64,000 nt of DNA from an uncultured Bacteroidota bacterium (GTDB taxonomy: Bacteria; Bacteroidota; Bacteroidia; Bacteroidales; P3), in contig CADALO010000002.1 in NCBI GenBank assembly GCA_902788805.1, forward strand, positions 297,900-361,899, written 5' to 3'. Numbering within the stretch: position 1 is the first letter of the stretch; the number at the start of each line of letters is the position of its first letter. The translations under genes were made by a program, and so were the position numbers. Positions 18,327 to 27,076 of the stretch are shown here, one piece after another. A model generated the notes under the pieces. It was not told where the DNA came from, searched no databases, and saw only the letters and a list, made by a program, of their open reading frames with translations.

Positions 18327-18480
18327 AGGGGTGTAAAGGGTTATAAAGGTTATAAAGGTTAGAAAGGGTTAAAGGGTTAAAGGGTTAAAGGGTTAAAAGG
18401 TTAGAAAGGTTTAAAAGGGTTTAAGGTTTTAGGGTTGTATGTTGATAAGTTTTAAGGTTTTATAAGGTTTGAGAGTTTTG
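18327..18480. repeat. TTAAAGG-type microrepeat tract
   Basis: About 150 bp of imperfect 7-9 bp tandem words (GGTTATAAA, GGGTTAAA, GGTTAGAAA, GGTTTTA) directly upstream of panC, degrading with distance. Related tracts lie at 15107-15200 and 50197-50252 and inside a coding region at about 15910. The stretch 18481-18729 that follows shows no feature I can support beyond a GTAGCCCCAAGAGGG-like short repeat. Confidence 0.7.
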
Positions 18481-18729
18481 TGGTTTTAGGGTTGAAGGGA
18501 TTAGAGAACAAGTAGCCCCAAGAGGGTAGGGGTTGTCGCATTTTTGTGTCGGTATTCGGTGTTGCATAGTCTTGTTTCCAATCCGGGTTCAATTTCGCCT
18601 ATAACGCTATCGGCGATTATTTATTTTGCGGATATGCCAAAAAAGCAAAAAATGGCCCAAAACTGCCCTTCCGCCCCGAAACGGCAAAAATGCCGTTTTC
18701 GCCTCGCTTGAAAACCAATGCTTTAAGGG

Positions 18730-18845
18730 ACCAACTCCGTCATATGTACAATATATGTACAATACTTGTACAATATTTGTACGTTTACAATTGTACAAGT
18801 ATTGTACAAGTATTGTACAACTATTGTACAACGACCGGAGTTGGT
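18730..18845. repeat. 11-bp-word inverted repeat element, copy 2
   Basis: Perfect 10-bp outer arms ACCAACTCCG (18730-18739) and CGGAGTTGGT (18836-18845) enclose a left run of about four 11-bp words (ATGTACAATAT, ATGTACAATAC, TTGTACAATAT) and a right run (TTGTACAAGTA twice, TTGTACAACTA, TTGTACAACGA). The word contains the 8-bp palindrome TTGTACAA, so every unit is itself self-complementary. Period, arm size and outer motif match the other copies although the word is different. It is 78 bp upstream of the promoter at 18923. Confidence 0.88.
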
Positions 18846-18922
18846 ACGGCCCGGACGCGGTGTTTTAACCTCGAAAATCGCCCCCGTTTTTAAATTTTTT
18901 TTTCTGATTCAAAAATATGTTG

Positions 18923-18930
18923 TATTTTTG
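18923..18930 (+). promoter_or_regulatory. Bacteroidetes -7 box (TATTTTTG)
   Basis: Exact TAnnTTTG match. Transcription from about 18937 would cover the structured RNA and the fimbrillin-like gene, ending at the terminator at 21227-21257. Confidence 0.65.
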
Positions 18931-18990
18931 CATCTGCAAACTGACAGTAAAGTTTGCCGAAAGAAAGCGCATTTTCGCCTTATTCCGATC

Positions 18991-19134
18991 GTGTGAATCT
19001 CGACAATTTACACATCAAATATGATGCTTGGAATAAAGGAGTTACGAGATGCTCCATAGGATTGTAATGTCCCTTGTGGAGCAATTCAGCATAACCTTTA
19101 TATTCGCATCATAGGGAAGTCGAGACCCTCACAC
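18991..19134 (+). ncRNA. Candidate structured RNA or leader
   Basis: Three nested stems can be drawn by eye. P1: GTGTG...CTCGAC (18991-19004) with GTCGAG...CACAC (19119-19134). P2: ATGATGC (19021-19027) with GCATCAT (19106-19112), continued by ATAAAGG with CCTTTAT. P3: TGCTCCA (19050-19056) with TGGAGCA (19077-19083). The result is one long rod with internal loops, about 144 nt, starting about 55 nt after the predicted transcription start. A T run at 19166-19172 follows but without its own stem. It could be a free small RNA (a rod with internal bubbles resembles 6S RNA in outline) or a leader of the gene at 19218. Not matched to a named family. Confidence 0.4.
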
Positions 19135-19217
19135 GAGAAGATAGAGACATAATGGATGGCTCCACTTTTTTTCGTTGTATTTTTTTGTGCGAGCCCGCAG
19201 CGACGTTTTTTTTGAAA

Positions 19218-21002
19218 ATGAACAGAAAAAAGAGAAGAATGCTGACAATCGGACTTGCGCTAATTGCGCTTCTGTCCGCCTGTCAAAAAGAGCCAATCAG
19301 TCGTTTAATGCTTACTGCCGAAGGTATGGGTGGTGGCAGCAAGATGACAGTAAGTGGATTGTCATCTTATTGGCAAACGGGTGATTCAGTGAACATCAAC
19401 GGAGTGGAATCATTTATTACCGTAAGTGGTTCTCAAGCCTATGTGGATGGCGAGTTTTCCGCCGACAATTATTGTATTGTTTTCCCTTCGTTAAACTATC
19501 AATATCGGGGTGGCAACGTGGTGACGGTCGTTATGCCGGCCATTTACCAGTACAAAACATCTGGAGGACAGCAAGTACTTAACGCACCAATGGCATATTT
19601 GGGGACAGCAGAAAACGGCAAGGTGATGATGAAACACTTGACGGGTGCTCTCAACGTGCAGATCACTGGTCCTTCGGGAATAAGTATTGACAGAATTACT
19701 ATTGGTACTTCTCAAAATCGCGTTATGAACGGTATGATGAGTTTTGACCTATCCGACCTTGAGAACATTGGTTCCTCGGCAACAGATGGGAATGAGATAG
19801 ACCGTACTGTGCAGATGCTTTTCGATAATGAAAGTTTCAGCACAGGCACCGTACAGATTCCAATACCAGTTCTGACAGGTAATGTGAATTTTACGGTGAA
19901 AGTGGAAGGACACGTAGAGGGTACAAAATACACCTTCGAGCGGACACAAAATACTGGAGGGCATCTGGGTCGAGCCGAACTTGGAACTGTGACTGTTGAC
20001 CTCAATGAAGGACAGCCGAATGTCACATTGTCGGCATTGTTCTCAACTTCGACAATTGAAGGCGTAACTTATTATGAAATCAGAACCCCAAAAGATTTAC
20101 AACTTCTGTCCACAGCCTTAATTGGTACTTTTTATCGAGACTATTCTGATGATTGGGCGAATAGAGTTTGGAACTACAATGATTTGGATTACAAAGATGC
20201 TAATTACCGCATTGTAAATGATTTGAATATGGAAGGTGTCAGTATTAAGTCGCTGTGGCATTTTTCAGGAATCATTGACGGCAACAATCATACAATAAGT
20301 AATTTGGTTGTAACCGAATCGGCAAGACGAGATGACGACATTTATTATGACCAAATTGGATTGCTAACATCTCCTAATAATGCGACAATACAAAACCTGA
20401 CAATTAATAATCTAACAATGGGTTTAGATGTCACTAGCGATCCTTATGGCGGATACATAGGTTCCATTGCTGGATATTCTAGTAATATAACGGTGTCGAA
20501 TGTTAATATTATTAACTACCAAATCAACAATAGATATGTTAATCGCCTTATTGTCGGTGGTTTTTTGGGCGAGAGTACTTTGTGTAGTATTGAAAACAGT
20601 AGTGTCTCTTTTGCCAATGGACAGAGTTTAATATCTGGAGGCTCATCGTATGGAAACAGTAATTATGGCTCTTTGGGCGGAATAACTGGACGTGGTAGTT
20701 GCAATGCAATTAATGTGTCTGTAAATTTTGGTAATATTAGTTTCGGATTTCATCGTGATAATGAATATGCTAGAAGCGCCAAATGCCTTGTTGGAGGCGT
20801 ATTTGGATCTACACAGCAATCGCTTACACCAGATGTTTCAAATTATAACAATATTACTATTACTGGCAACATAACCGCAAGTGGAAATAGTAATGTATAT
20901 ACGGGAAAGGTATATAATCAATACTCTAGTGGTATTTGTTACTCGTCAACTAATTCTTTTGACGGGGTTTATGTCAGTGGATTAACAATCAATGGAGAAT
21001 AA
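19218..21002 (+). CDS. Fimbrillin-like surface lipoprotein with GLUG-type repeats
   Basis: Lipoprotein of 594 residues: signal peptide and lipobox LALIALLSAC. The first 280 residues look like a Mfa/fimbrillin-like beta domain (MTVSGLSSYWQTGDSVNINGVES; MKHLTGALNVQITGP), as in Bacteroidales fimbria subunits. The second half is a repeated beta-helix-like part with Asn-rich motifs (ILDGNNHTISNLVV-like, TIQNLTINNLTMGL, VGGFLGESTLCSIENSSV), similar to GLUG or right-handed helix surface proteins. I start at 19218 so that the signal peptide is N-terminal; an in-frame start at 19152 adds 22 residues. The second half is distinctly more A+T-rich than neighbouring genes, which suggests transfer or relaxed composition. 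Confidence 0.75.
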   Translation: MNRKKRRMLTIGLALIALLSACQKEPISRLMLTAEGMGGGSKMTVSGLSSYWQTGDSVNINGVESFITVSGSQAYVDGEFSADNYCIVFPSLNYQYRGGNVVTVVMPAIYQYKTSGGQQVLNAPMAYLGTAENGKVMMKHLTGALNVQITGPSGISIDRITIGTSQNRVMNGMMSFDLSDLENIGSSATDGNEIDRTVQMLFDNESFSTGTVQIPIPVLTGNVNFTVKVEGHVEGTKYTFERTQNTGGHLGRAELGTVTVDLNEGQPNVTLSALFSTSTIEGVTYYEIRTPKDLQLLSTALIGTFYRDYSDDWANRVWNYNDLDYKDANYRIVNDLNMEGVSIKSLWHFSGIIDGNNHTISNLVVTESARRDDDIYYDQIGLLTSPNNATIQNLTINNLTMGLDVTSDPYGGYIGSIAGYSSNITVSNVNIINYQINNRYVNRLIVGGFLGESTLCSIENSSVSFANGQSLISGGSSYGNSNYGSLGGITGRGSCNAINVSVNFGNISFGFHRDNEYARSAKCLVGGVFGSTQQSLTPDVSNYNNITITGNITASGNSNVYTGKVYNQYSSGICYSSTNSFDGVYVSGLTINGE

Positions 21003-21017
21003 ATATTACATATCGTT

Positions 21018-21203
21018 ATGGAAAACAAGAAAGAATATATAGCGCCGCAGTTGACGGTTGTGTCGTTTAAGGTGGAAAGAGGTTTTTCGGCTTCAAATCC
21101 TATTCTTGACCAATTGATGTTTTGGGATAATGACCCAAGTGAGCAAGTGGAAGACTATACGGAACATAGTATTTGGAACGATGGCGACGGCTTTTGGAAT
21201 TAA
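21018..21203 (+). CDS. Small YIAP-type protein, function unknown
   Basis: Sixty-one residues, 15 bp after the fimbrillin-like gene and before its terminator, so part of the same transcript. It has no signal peptide. The opening NKKEYIAPQLTVVSFKVERGF resembles many short Bacteroidales proteins that begin with K-x-Y-x-x-P followed by alternating hydrophobics and an E-R-G-F-like turn. The tail is acidic and Trp-rich (LMFWDNDPSEQVED; SIWNDGDGFWN). Whether it is a chaperone, a peptide precursor or a surface partner is unknown. Confidence 0.65.
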   Translation: MENKKEYIAPQLTVVSFKVERGFSASNPILDQLMFWDNDPSEQVEDYTEHSIWNDGDGFWN

Positions 21204-21226
21204 ACCAAAGCAGATGATTCGACAAT

Positions 21227-21257
21227 GGGGTGGCAGACTGTTCTGCCGCCCCTTTTT
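21227..21257 (+). terminator. Rho-independent terminator
   Basis: Stem GGGGTGGCAGA / TCTGCCGCCCC with a 4-base loop and TTTTT, closing the fimbrillin-like unit. Confidence 0.88.
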
Positions 21258-21323
21258 AGTGCATCTTAAACCTTTGCCAATTTGCTTGATGAAGTTTTTT
21301 TTTGCCGTGTCGGGAAATCTTCG

Positions 21324-21331
21324 TACTTTTG
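21324..21331 (+). promoter_or_regulatory. Bacteroidetes -7 box (TACTTTTG)
   Basis: Exact TAnnTTTG match, 10 bp before the ATG at 21341. The MNT transcript would be leaderless or nearly so if that start is used; an ATG at 21368 would give a leader of about 30 nt. Confidence 0.65.
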
Positions 21332-21340
21332 CAAACTGAA

Positions 21341-21655
21341 ATGACGAAAAATGACGCTAGACTGAATATGATTCGAACTACAGTGCGGGCATCCGAGCCT
21401 GACGCAGAGATAATACTCTATGGCTCAAGGGCAAGGGGCGATGCACGTAAGGATTCAGACTGGGACATCGTGGTGATTCTCAACAAGCCACCGATGCCGC
21501 ATCAGGAGCGCTATGAAATAGCATACGACCTTTGGGTTAAAGGTCAAGATATTGGAGAAGAAATAAATACGCTTGTTTACACCAGAGACCAATGGCGAGA
21601 CGCTCCACCGTCTCTGTTCAAATATAATGTGAGAGAGGAGGGAATAAAACTATGA
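21341..21655 (+). CDS. MNT-domain minimal nucleotidyltransferase (MntA-like)
   Basis: A 104-residue minimal nucleotidyltransferase. It carries the exact GSx10DxD signature (YGSRARGDARKDSDWD) and a downstream acidic strand (EINTLVYTRDQW). Proteins of this size with this motif are typically the antitoxin half of MNT-HEPN toxin-antitoxin modules, where the nucleotidyltransferase AMPylates the HEPN RNase partner. Its stop overlaps the next ORF by ATGA, the usual layout, but that partner is only 32 codons here. It is therefore either an orphan antitoxin or the remnant of a module. Confidence 0.85.
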   Translation: MTKNDARLNMIRTTVRASEPDAEIILYGSRARGDARKDSDWDIVVILNKPPMPHQERYEIAYDLWVKGQDIGEEINTLVYTRDQWRDAPPSLFKYNVREEGIKL

Positions 21656-21750
21656 GCCTTACCGAGGAAGAACGAAATGCGATAGTAACCTGTCGCATCG
21701 AAAAAGCCCTCGTGGAGAAAATCGTTTCATTGACAGAAAAAAATAAATAA
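21652..21750 (+). pseudogene. Truncated HEPN-like partner of the MNT protein
   Basis: A 32-codon ORF starting in the ATGA overlap with the nucleotidyltransferase gene. The product opens MSLTEEERNAIVTCRIEKAL, which fits the first helix of HEPN-domain partner proteins, and then ends early in KIVSLTEKNK. The HEPN catalytic Rx4-6H motif is absent. Most likely a HEPN gene whose main part has been deleted. It ends 10 bp before hutU. Confidence 0.6.
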
Positions 21751-21760
21751 TCTTGATAAT

Positions 21761-23761
21761 ATGACACTTGAAGAATTTCAGAATGAATTAAGACAGGGCA
21801 TTCCCAATCCGCTGCCCGAGCCGCAACCTTACGATCCTACGGTGAACCACGCTCCCAAGCGCAAGGACATACTGACGCCTGCCGAGAAGAAACTGGCCAT
21901 CCGCAACGCGCTGCGCTACTTCGACCCCAAGGACCACGCAATGCTTGCCCCGGAGTTTGCCGAGGAACTTAAGAAATATGGCCGCATCTATATGTACCGT
22001 CTACGCCCGACCTACAAGATGTATGCCCGCCCCATCGACGAGTATCCGGCCAAGTGCCGCCAGGCTGCCGCCATTATGCTGATGATACAGAACAACCTGG
22101 ACCCCGCCGTGGCTCAGCATCCGCACGAGCTTATAACCTACGGTGGCAACGGCGCCGTGTTCCAGAACTGGGCCCAGTATCGCCTGGTTATGAAATATTT
22201 GAGCGAGATGACCGACGAGCAGACCCTCGTGATGTACAGCGGCCACCCGATGGGGCTCTACCCCAGCCACAAGGACGCCCCCCGCGTGGTTGTGACCAAC
22301 GGTATGATGATTCCCAACTACTCGAAACCCGACGACTGGGAGCGCTACAATGCCCTTGGTGTGACGCAGTATGGCCAGATGACCGCCGGCTCGTATATGT
22401 ATATCGGACCGCAGGGCATCGTGCACGGTACCACCATCACGGTGCTTAACGCTGCCCGCAAGCTTGGCGGCGGCACCGCTGGCAAGCTGTTTATCACTGC
22501 CGGTCTTGGCGGTATGAGCGGCGCCCAGCCAAAGGCTGGCGACATTGCAGGCGTGGTAAGCATCACCGCTGAAATCAACCCCGCTGCTACGCAGAAGCGC
22601 TACGACCAAGGTTGGGTGGACGAGGTGCACGCCGACCTTGACGAGCTGTTTGTTGCTGTCAACAAGGCCCGTGCCGAGAAGATTGCCCGCTCGTTCGCTT
22701 ATCAGGGCAATGTCGTGGACCTGTGGGAATACTGTGCCGAGAAGGGCATCCAGGTGGACCTCGGCAGCGACCAGACTTCGCTGCATAACCCGTGGGCTGG
22801 TGGCTACTATCCCGTGGGTGTCAGTTTTGAGGATGCCAAGGTGATGATGGCCGATAAGCCTGAGCTGTTCAAGGAGAAGGTGCAGGAGTCGTTGCGTCGC
22901 CACGTGGCTGCTGTCAACAAGCTGACGGCCAAGGGTATGTACTTCTTCGACTATGGCAATGCATTTCTGCTGGAGAGCAGCCGCGCCGGTGCCGACATCT
23001 GGAACGCCGACCATACCGCTTTCCGCTATCCGTCATACGTACAGGATATTATGGGTCCGATGTGTTTCGACTACGGCTTCGGTCCCTTCCGCTGGGTCTG
23101 CACCAGCGGCAAGCCCGAGGACCTCGACAAGAGCGACCATATCGCTATGGAGGTGTTGGGCGAGATTGCCGCAACAGCTCCCGCCGAGATACAGCAGCAG
23201 ATGCACGACAATATTCAGTGGATCAAGGGCGCCAAGGAGAACCACCTTGTGGTGGGCAGCCAGGCCCGTATCCTCTATGCCGACTGCGAGGGCCGCACTA
23301 AGATTGCCGCCCGCTTCAACGAGGCTATCCGCAAGGGTCAGATCAGTGCTCCGATTGTGCTTGGTCGCGACCATCACGATGTCAGCGGTACCGACAGCCC
23401 ATTCCGCGAGACTTCGAACATCTACGACGGTTCTAACCGCTGTGCCGATATGGCTGTGCAGAACGTCATTGGCGACAGCTTCCGCGGTGCCACGTGGGTT
23501 TCTATCCACAACGGCGGCGGCGTAGGCTGGGGCGAGGTGATGAACGGCGGCTTCGGTATGGTGCTCGACGGCAGCGAGGCTTGCGACCGTCGTCTGCGTA
23601 TGATGCTCCACTGGGATGTCAATAACGGCATCAGTCGCCGTAGCTGGGCTCGCAACGAGGGTGCTATGTTCGCCATCAAGCGCGCAATGGACATCTGTCC
23701 CGAACTGAAGGTCACGATGCCCAACCTCGTCGACGACAAGATTCTCGAAGGATTGTTTTAG
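21761..23761 (+). CDS. hutU: Urocanate hydratase
   Basis: Second step of histidine degradation: urocanate plus water gives imidazolonepropionate, with NAD+ as tightly bound cofactor. The 666-residue product matches the longer Bacteroidetes type. Readable family segments are LITYGGNGAVFQNWAQYRL, TLVMYSGHPMGLYPS, the nucleotide site ITAGLGGMSGAQPKA, LGRDHHDVSGTDSPFR and HNGGGVGWGE near the C-terminus. No hutH, hutI or ftcD is adjacent, unlike the usual Bacteroides hut cluster. Confidence 0.95.
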   Translation: MTLEEFQNELRQGIPNPLPEPQPYDPTVNHAPKRKDILTPAEKKLAIRNALRYFDPKDHAMLAPEFAEELKKYGRIYMYRLRPTYKMYARPIDEYPAKCRQAAAIMLMIQNNLDPAVAQHPHELITYGGNGAVFQNWAQYRLVMKYLSEMTDEQTLVMYSGHPMGLYPSHKDAPRVVVTNGMMIPNYSKPDDWERYNALGVTQYGQMTAGSYMYIGPQGIVHGTTITVLNAARKLGGGTAGKLFITAGLGGMSGAQPKAGDIAGVVSITAEINPAATQKRYDQGWVDEVHADLDELFVAVNKARAEKIARSFAYQGNVVDLWEYCAEKGIQVDLGSDQTSLHNPWAGGYYPVGVSFEDAKVMMADKPELFKEKVQESLRRHVAAVNKLTAKGMYFFDYGNAFLLESSRAGADIWNADHTAFRYPSYVQDIMGPMCFDYGFGPFRWVCTSGKPEDLDKSDHIAMEVLGEIAATAPAEIQQQMHDNIQWIKGAKENHLVVGSQARILYADCEGRTKIAARFNEAIRKGQISAPIVLGRDHHDVSGTDSPFRETSNIYDGSNRCADMAVQNVIGDSFRGATWVSIHNGGGVGWGEVMNGGFGMVLDGSEACDRRLRMMLHWDVNNGISRRSWARNEGAMFAIKRAMDICPELKVTMPNLVDDKILEGLF

Positions 23762-23803
23762 TTCTTCTTTTGCAGACAATTCCTGTTGCAATAGATAATA
23801 AAA

Positions 23804-23830
23804 GGCTCAGCCGTTTGGCTGGGCCTTTTT
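23804..23830 (+). terminator. Rho-independent terminator of hutU
   Basis: GGCTCAGCC-GTTT-GGCTGGGCC followed by TTTTT, 43 bp after the stop codon. Confidence 0.9.
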
Positions 23831-23868
23831 GCTGTTTTATAGAAATGCTGTAATTGAAGGTAATAAGG

Positions 23869-24774
23869 TCAGTCGCGAGGGGTGATGAAGCGCACGGCGC
23901 GAGGCAGTAGTTCGACGCGGAAGCGCGAGCCGTTGACTATCTCGCCGTCTATGCATAGGTCGATTGAGTTGGGACTTTCGATGTCGATGGTTTTGCCGCG
24001 CAGGTAGGTCATCTTGTCCTTGACATCGGAGCGGTTGATGAACGAACCGTCGCGGTAGGAACCGATGAGACGCGCGAAGTTGAAGATCGACATCGGCTTG
24101 AAGAAGCACACTTCGATGAGGCCGTCGTCGTTTTGCGACAGGGGCGAACACTGGTAGACACCGCCCACGTAGCGTCCGTTGCCGAGGGTACAGAGCAGCA
24201 TTTGGCCGTCGTGAACGGTGACATCGTCGACTGCGATGCGGCAGAGTGTGCGGCGGCCAGTGAATAGGGCTTTGAGGATGCCGGTGGTGTAGGCGTTGCG
24301 ACCGCCAATGATTGGCTTGCGGCGCACTTGCTCCATTGTGCGGCACACCACGGCGTCGAATCCGAAGTTGCAGATGTTCAGCGAATAGCGGTCGCCAATG
24401 CGCATAACGTCAATCTCGTGGACGTTGCCGTCGACCAGTCGCTTGAGGTCGAGGAACGTGTCGCGTCCGCCATAGTATTTCACGAAGTCGTTGCCGCTGC
24501 CTGAAGGATAGCAGGTCATCTCGGCGTTGGGCTGGCCCACTATTCCACTGACGACTTCGCTGATGGTGCCGTCGCCGCCGCAGGCGTAGAACCGCAGTTG
24601 CTGGTCGAGGTTGGCTTGGCACTGCTCGCGGACGTAGCGTGTGGCGTCGCCGGCAGAACGTGTTGTGTATATTTCTGTGCTGTAGGACGATGGCAGTTGT
24701 GCTATCTGCTGCTGTATTTCGGATGTGGCGTCTTTGGGGCCTGCGCAGGGATTGACGATGAATATGTGTTTCAT
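23869..24774 (-). CDS. Diacylglycerol kinase-family lipid kinase (DagK/YegS type)
   Basis: Soluble lipid kinase of 301 residues that phosphorylates diacylglycerol or related lipids. The first strand-loop MKHIFIVNPCAG is typical. The catalytic nucleotide motif is ACGGDGTISEVVSG, then YPSGSGNDFVKYYG. A C-terminal beta domain holds FKPMSIFNFARLIG and CIDGEIVNGSRFRVE, where the second catalytic Asp (LCIDGE) is expected. Exact lipid substrate is not decidable. It converges with hutU. Confidence 0.88.
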   Translation of the reverse strand: MKHIFIVNPCAGPKDATSEIQQQIAQLPSSYSTEIYTTRSAGDATRYVREQCQANLDQQLRFYACGGDGTISEVVSGIVGQPNAEMTCYPSGSGNDFVKYYGGRDTFLDLKRLVDGNVHEIDVMRIGDRYSLNICNFGFDAVVCRTMEQVRRKPIIGGRNAYTTGILKALFTGRRTLCRIAVDDVTVHDGQMLLCTLGNGRYVGGVYQCSPLSQNDDGLIEVCFFKPMSIFNFARLIGSYRDGSFINRSDVKDKMTYLRGKTIDIESPNSIDLCIDGEIVNGSRFRVELLPRAVRFITPRD

Positions 24775-24802
24775 TCAGGTGTGTTGGTCAAAAAACAAAA
24801 TG

Positions 24803-24810
24803 CAAAAGTA
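24803..24810 (-). promoter_or_regulatory. Bacteroidetes -7 box (TACTTTTG on minus strand)
   Basis: Exact consensus match, 29 bp upstream of the lipid kinase ATG. A hairpin CGAGGA/TCCTCG at 24885-24902 lies in the plus-strand leader of the next gene. Confidence 0.65.
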
Positions 24811-24944
24811 CACAAAAAGTGCGAAATAGCAAAATATTTTTCGCAATGTATAATTTTTTTACAGCGTTGGCGTTAATATAAGTTCGAGGAGGAATATCCT
24901 CGAGAACGAATTTGTAATTACTAACCATTCAAACACATCAAGAA

Positions 24945-25274
24945 ATGAAAAAAATAGCTTTGTTCGCCGCTGCTATGATGATTTGCGCTGGTATGGCTTT
25001 CGCCCAGTCGCCTGTTAAGAAAACCGACAACACCAAGGCCAAGACCGAGACCAAACAGGACGTGAAACAGGACAAGACCGCGCCGGCTCCCAACGCCCAG
25101 GCAAAGCATTGCGGCAACTGCCCCAACCACGCTAAGGCTGCCAACGCCAACACTGTGGCTCCGAAACCTGAGTGCAAGAAAAGCGAAGGCAACTGCTGCA
25201 AGAAAGACTGCAAGAAGCAGGAAAACAATGCCGCTAAGAAGGAGAACGACAGCAAGGCCGCCGTCAAGAAATGA
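24945..25274 (+). CDS. Small secreted Lys- and Cys-rich protein
   Basis: A 109-residue protein with a signal peptide ([20 protein letters not shown]) and a very hydrophilic mature part. About a quarter of its residues are Lys, and seven Cys lie in two clusters: KHCGNCPNH and [18 protein letters not shown]. Metal binding is a reasonable guess from the Cys-His clusters but is not shown. There is no hydrophobic core. The stop codon overlaps the lepA start (ATGA), an odd coupling of a secreted protein to a translation factor. Confidence 0.75.
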   Translation: MKKIALFAAAMMICAGMAFAQSPVKKTDNTKAKTETKQDVKQDKTAPAPNAQAKHCGNCPNHAKAANANTVAPKPECKKSEGNCCKKDCKKQENNAAKKENDSKAAVKK

Positions 25275-27058
25275 AGAATATCCGCAATTTCTGCATAATT
25301 GCTCATATTGACCACGGCAAGAGCACGTTGGCTGACCGCCTGCTGGAGGTGACAAACACCGTGTCGCAGCGCGAGATGCAAGACCAGGTGCTGGACGATA
25401 TGGATCTGGAAAAGGAGCGTGGCATCACCATCAAGAGCCACGCCATCCAGATGAACTACCAGCGTGGTGGTGAGAATTATGTGCTCAACCTCATTGACAC
25501 TCCAGGTCACGTCGACTTCAGCTATGAGGTGAGCCGTTCCATTGCCGCCTGCGAGGGCGCTCTGTTGGTGGTCGACGCCACGCAAGGCATTCAAGCGCAG
25601 ACTATAAGCAACCTCTATCTTGCGCTCGAGAACGATCTTGAGATCATTCCCGTGATGAACAAGATTGACCTTGACAGCGCTATGCCCGAGGAGGTGGCCG
25701 ACGAGATTATAGACCTGTTGGGTTGCACGAGAGAGGAAATCTTGTCGTGCAGTGCCAAGACAGGTGAGGGTGTGCCGGCAATACTTGATGCCATAGTGGA
25801 CCGTATCCCGGCGCCGAAGGGCGACGAGGCGGCACCGCTGCAGGCGCTGGTGTTCGACTCGGTGTTCAATCCTTTCCGCGGTATCATCAGTTATTTCCGC
25901 ATAATGAACGGCACGTTGAAGACCAACGACCACGTGATGTTTGTCAGCACCGAGAAGGACTATCACGCCGACGAAATCGGTGTGCTGCGTCTCAATATGG
26001 AGCCTCGCAAGGAATTGAAAGCAGGCGATGTGGGCTATATTATCAGTGGTATCAAGAGCAGCCGTGAAGTGCGCGTGGGCGACACAATCACTCACGTCGA
26101 GCAGCCCTGCGACAAGGCCATTGAGGGTTTTGAATCGGTCAAGCCTATGGTCTTTGCCGGCGTCTATCCCGTCGATACGGACGACTACGAGGAATTGCGT
26201 GCCAGCATCGAGAAACTACAACTCAACGACGCGTCGCTGACCTTCGAGCCTGAGAGCTCGCTGGCACTGGGCTTTGGCTTCCGCTGCGGTTTCCTTGGGC
26301 TGTTGCATATGGAGATAGTACAGGAGCGACTGACGCGCGAGTTCAATATGGATGTCATCACCACGGTGCCAAACGTGCAATACAAGGTGCAGCTTACCAA
26401 CGGACAGGAGATTGATGTCTACAACCCGTCGGGAATGCCTGAGCCAAACAATATCAAGGAGGTTTACGAACCGTATATTCACGCGCAGATTATTACCAAG
26501 GCGGACTATATAGGCCCTGTCATCAAACTGTGTATGGACAAGCGTGGCATCCTGAAGAACCAGAATTACTTGACTACCGACCGTATCGAGATTACTTTCG
26601 ACCTGCCGTTGGGCGAGGTGGTGTTCGACTTCTACGACAAGCTGAAGAGCATTTCGAAGGGCTATGCCTCGTTTGACTACTACCTTAACGGCTTCAAGCC
26701 CAGCAAGCTGGTAAAACTGGAGATACTGCTCAACGGCGACCCCGTCGATGCCCTCTCGACCCTCACCTACGTGGACAATGCCTACCCCATTGGCCGCAAG
26801 ATGTGCGAGAAACTGAAGGACTTAATACCGCGCCAGCAGTTCGATGTGGCTATCCAGGCGGCCATAGGCAGCAAGATTATCGCCCGCGAGACGGTGCGCC
26901 AGGTCCGCAAGGACGTTACTGCCAAGTGCTACGGCGGCGACATTACGCGTAAACGCAAGCTCCTCGAGAAGCAGAAAGAAGGCAAGAAACGTATGCGTCA
27001 AGTGGGCAACGTCGAGGTGCCGCAGAGTGCCTTCCTGGCAGTGTTGAAGCTTGATTAA
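25271..27058 (+). CDS. lepA: Elongation factor 4 (LepA GTPase)
   Basis: Translational GTPase that back-translocates stalled ribosomes. All G motifs are present: AHIDHGKST (P-loop), [15 protein letters not shown] and NKIDLD. Later domains include the EF4 C-terminal motif ([20 protein letters not shown]) ending in the basic tail [19 protein letters not shown]. The 595-residue length is normal. It starts inside the stop codon of the Lys/Cys-rich gene. Confidence 0.97.
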   Translation: MKNIRNFCIIAHIDHGKSTLADRLLEVTNTVSQREMQDQVLDDMDLEKERGITIKSHAIQMNYQRGGENYVLNLIDTPGHVDFSYEVSRSIAACEGALLVVDATQGIQAQTISNLYLALENDLEIIPVMNKIDLDSAMPEEVADEIIDLLGCTREEILSCSAKTGEGVPAILDAIVDRIPAPKGDEAAPLQALVFDSVFNPFRGIISYFRIMNGTLKTNDHVMFVSTEKDYHADEIGVLRLNMEPRKELKAGDVGYIISGIKSSREVRVGDTITHVEQPCDKAIEGFESVKPMVFAGVYPVDTDDYEELRASIEKLQLNDASLTFEPESSLALGFGFRCGFLGLLHMEIVQERLTREFNMDVITTVPNVQYKVQLTNGQEIDVYNPSGMPEPNNIKEVYEPYIHAQIITKADYIGPVIKLCMDKRGILKNQNYLTTDRIEITFDLPLGEVVFDFYDKLKSISKGYASFDYYLNGFKPSKLVKLEILLNGDPVDALSTLTYVDNAYPIGRKMCEKLKDLIPRQQFDVAIQAAIGSKIIARETVRQVRKDVTAKCYGGDITRKRKLLEKQKEGKKRMRQVGNVEVPQSAFLAVLKLD

Positions 27059-27076
27059 ATTAATTATTGACAAAAA

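Noticed and set aside
18340..18420. Telomere-like repeat (GGGTTA)
   Set aside because: The words are irregular and also occur inside genes; nothing suggests a chromosome end.
21652..21750. Complete small toxin gene
   Set aside because: Too short for a HEPN fold and without the Rx4-6H motif.
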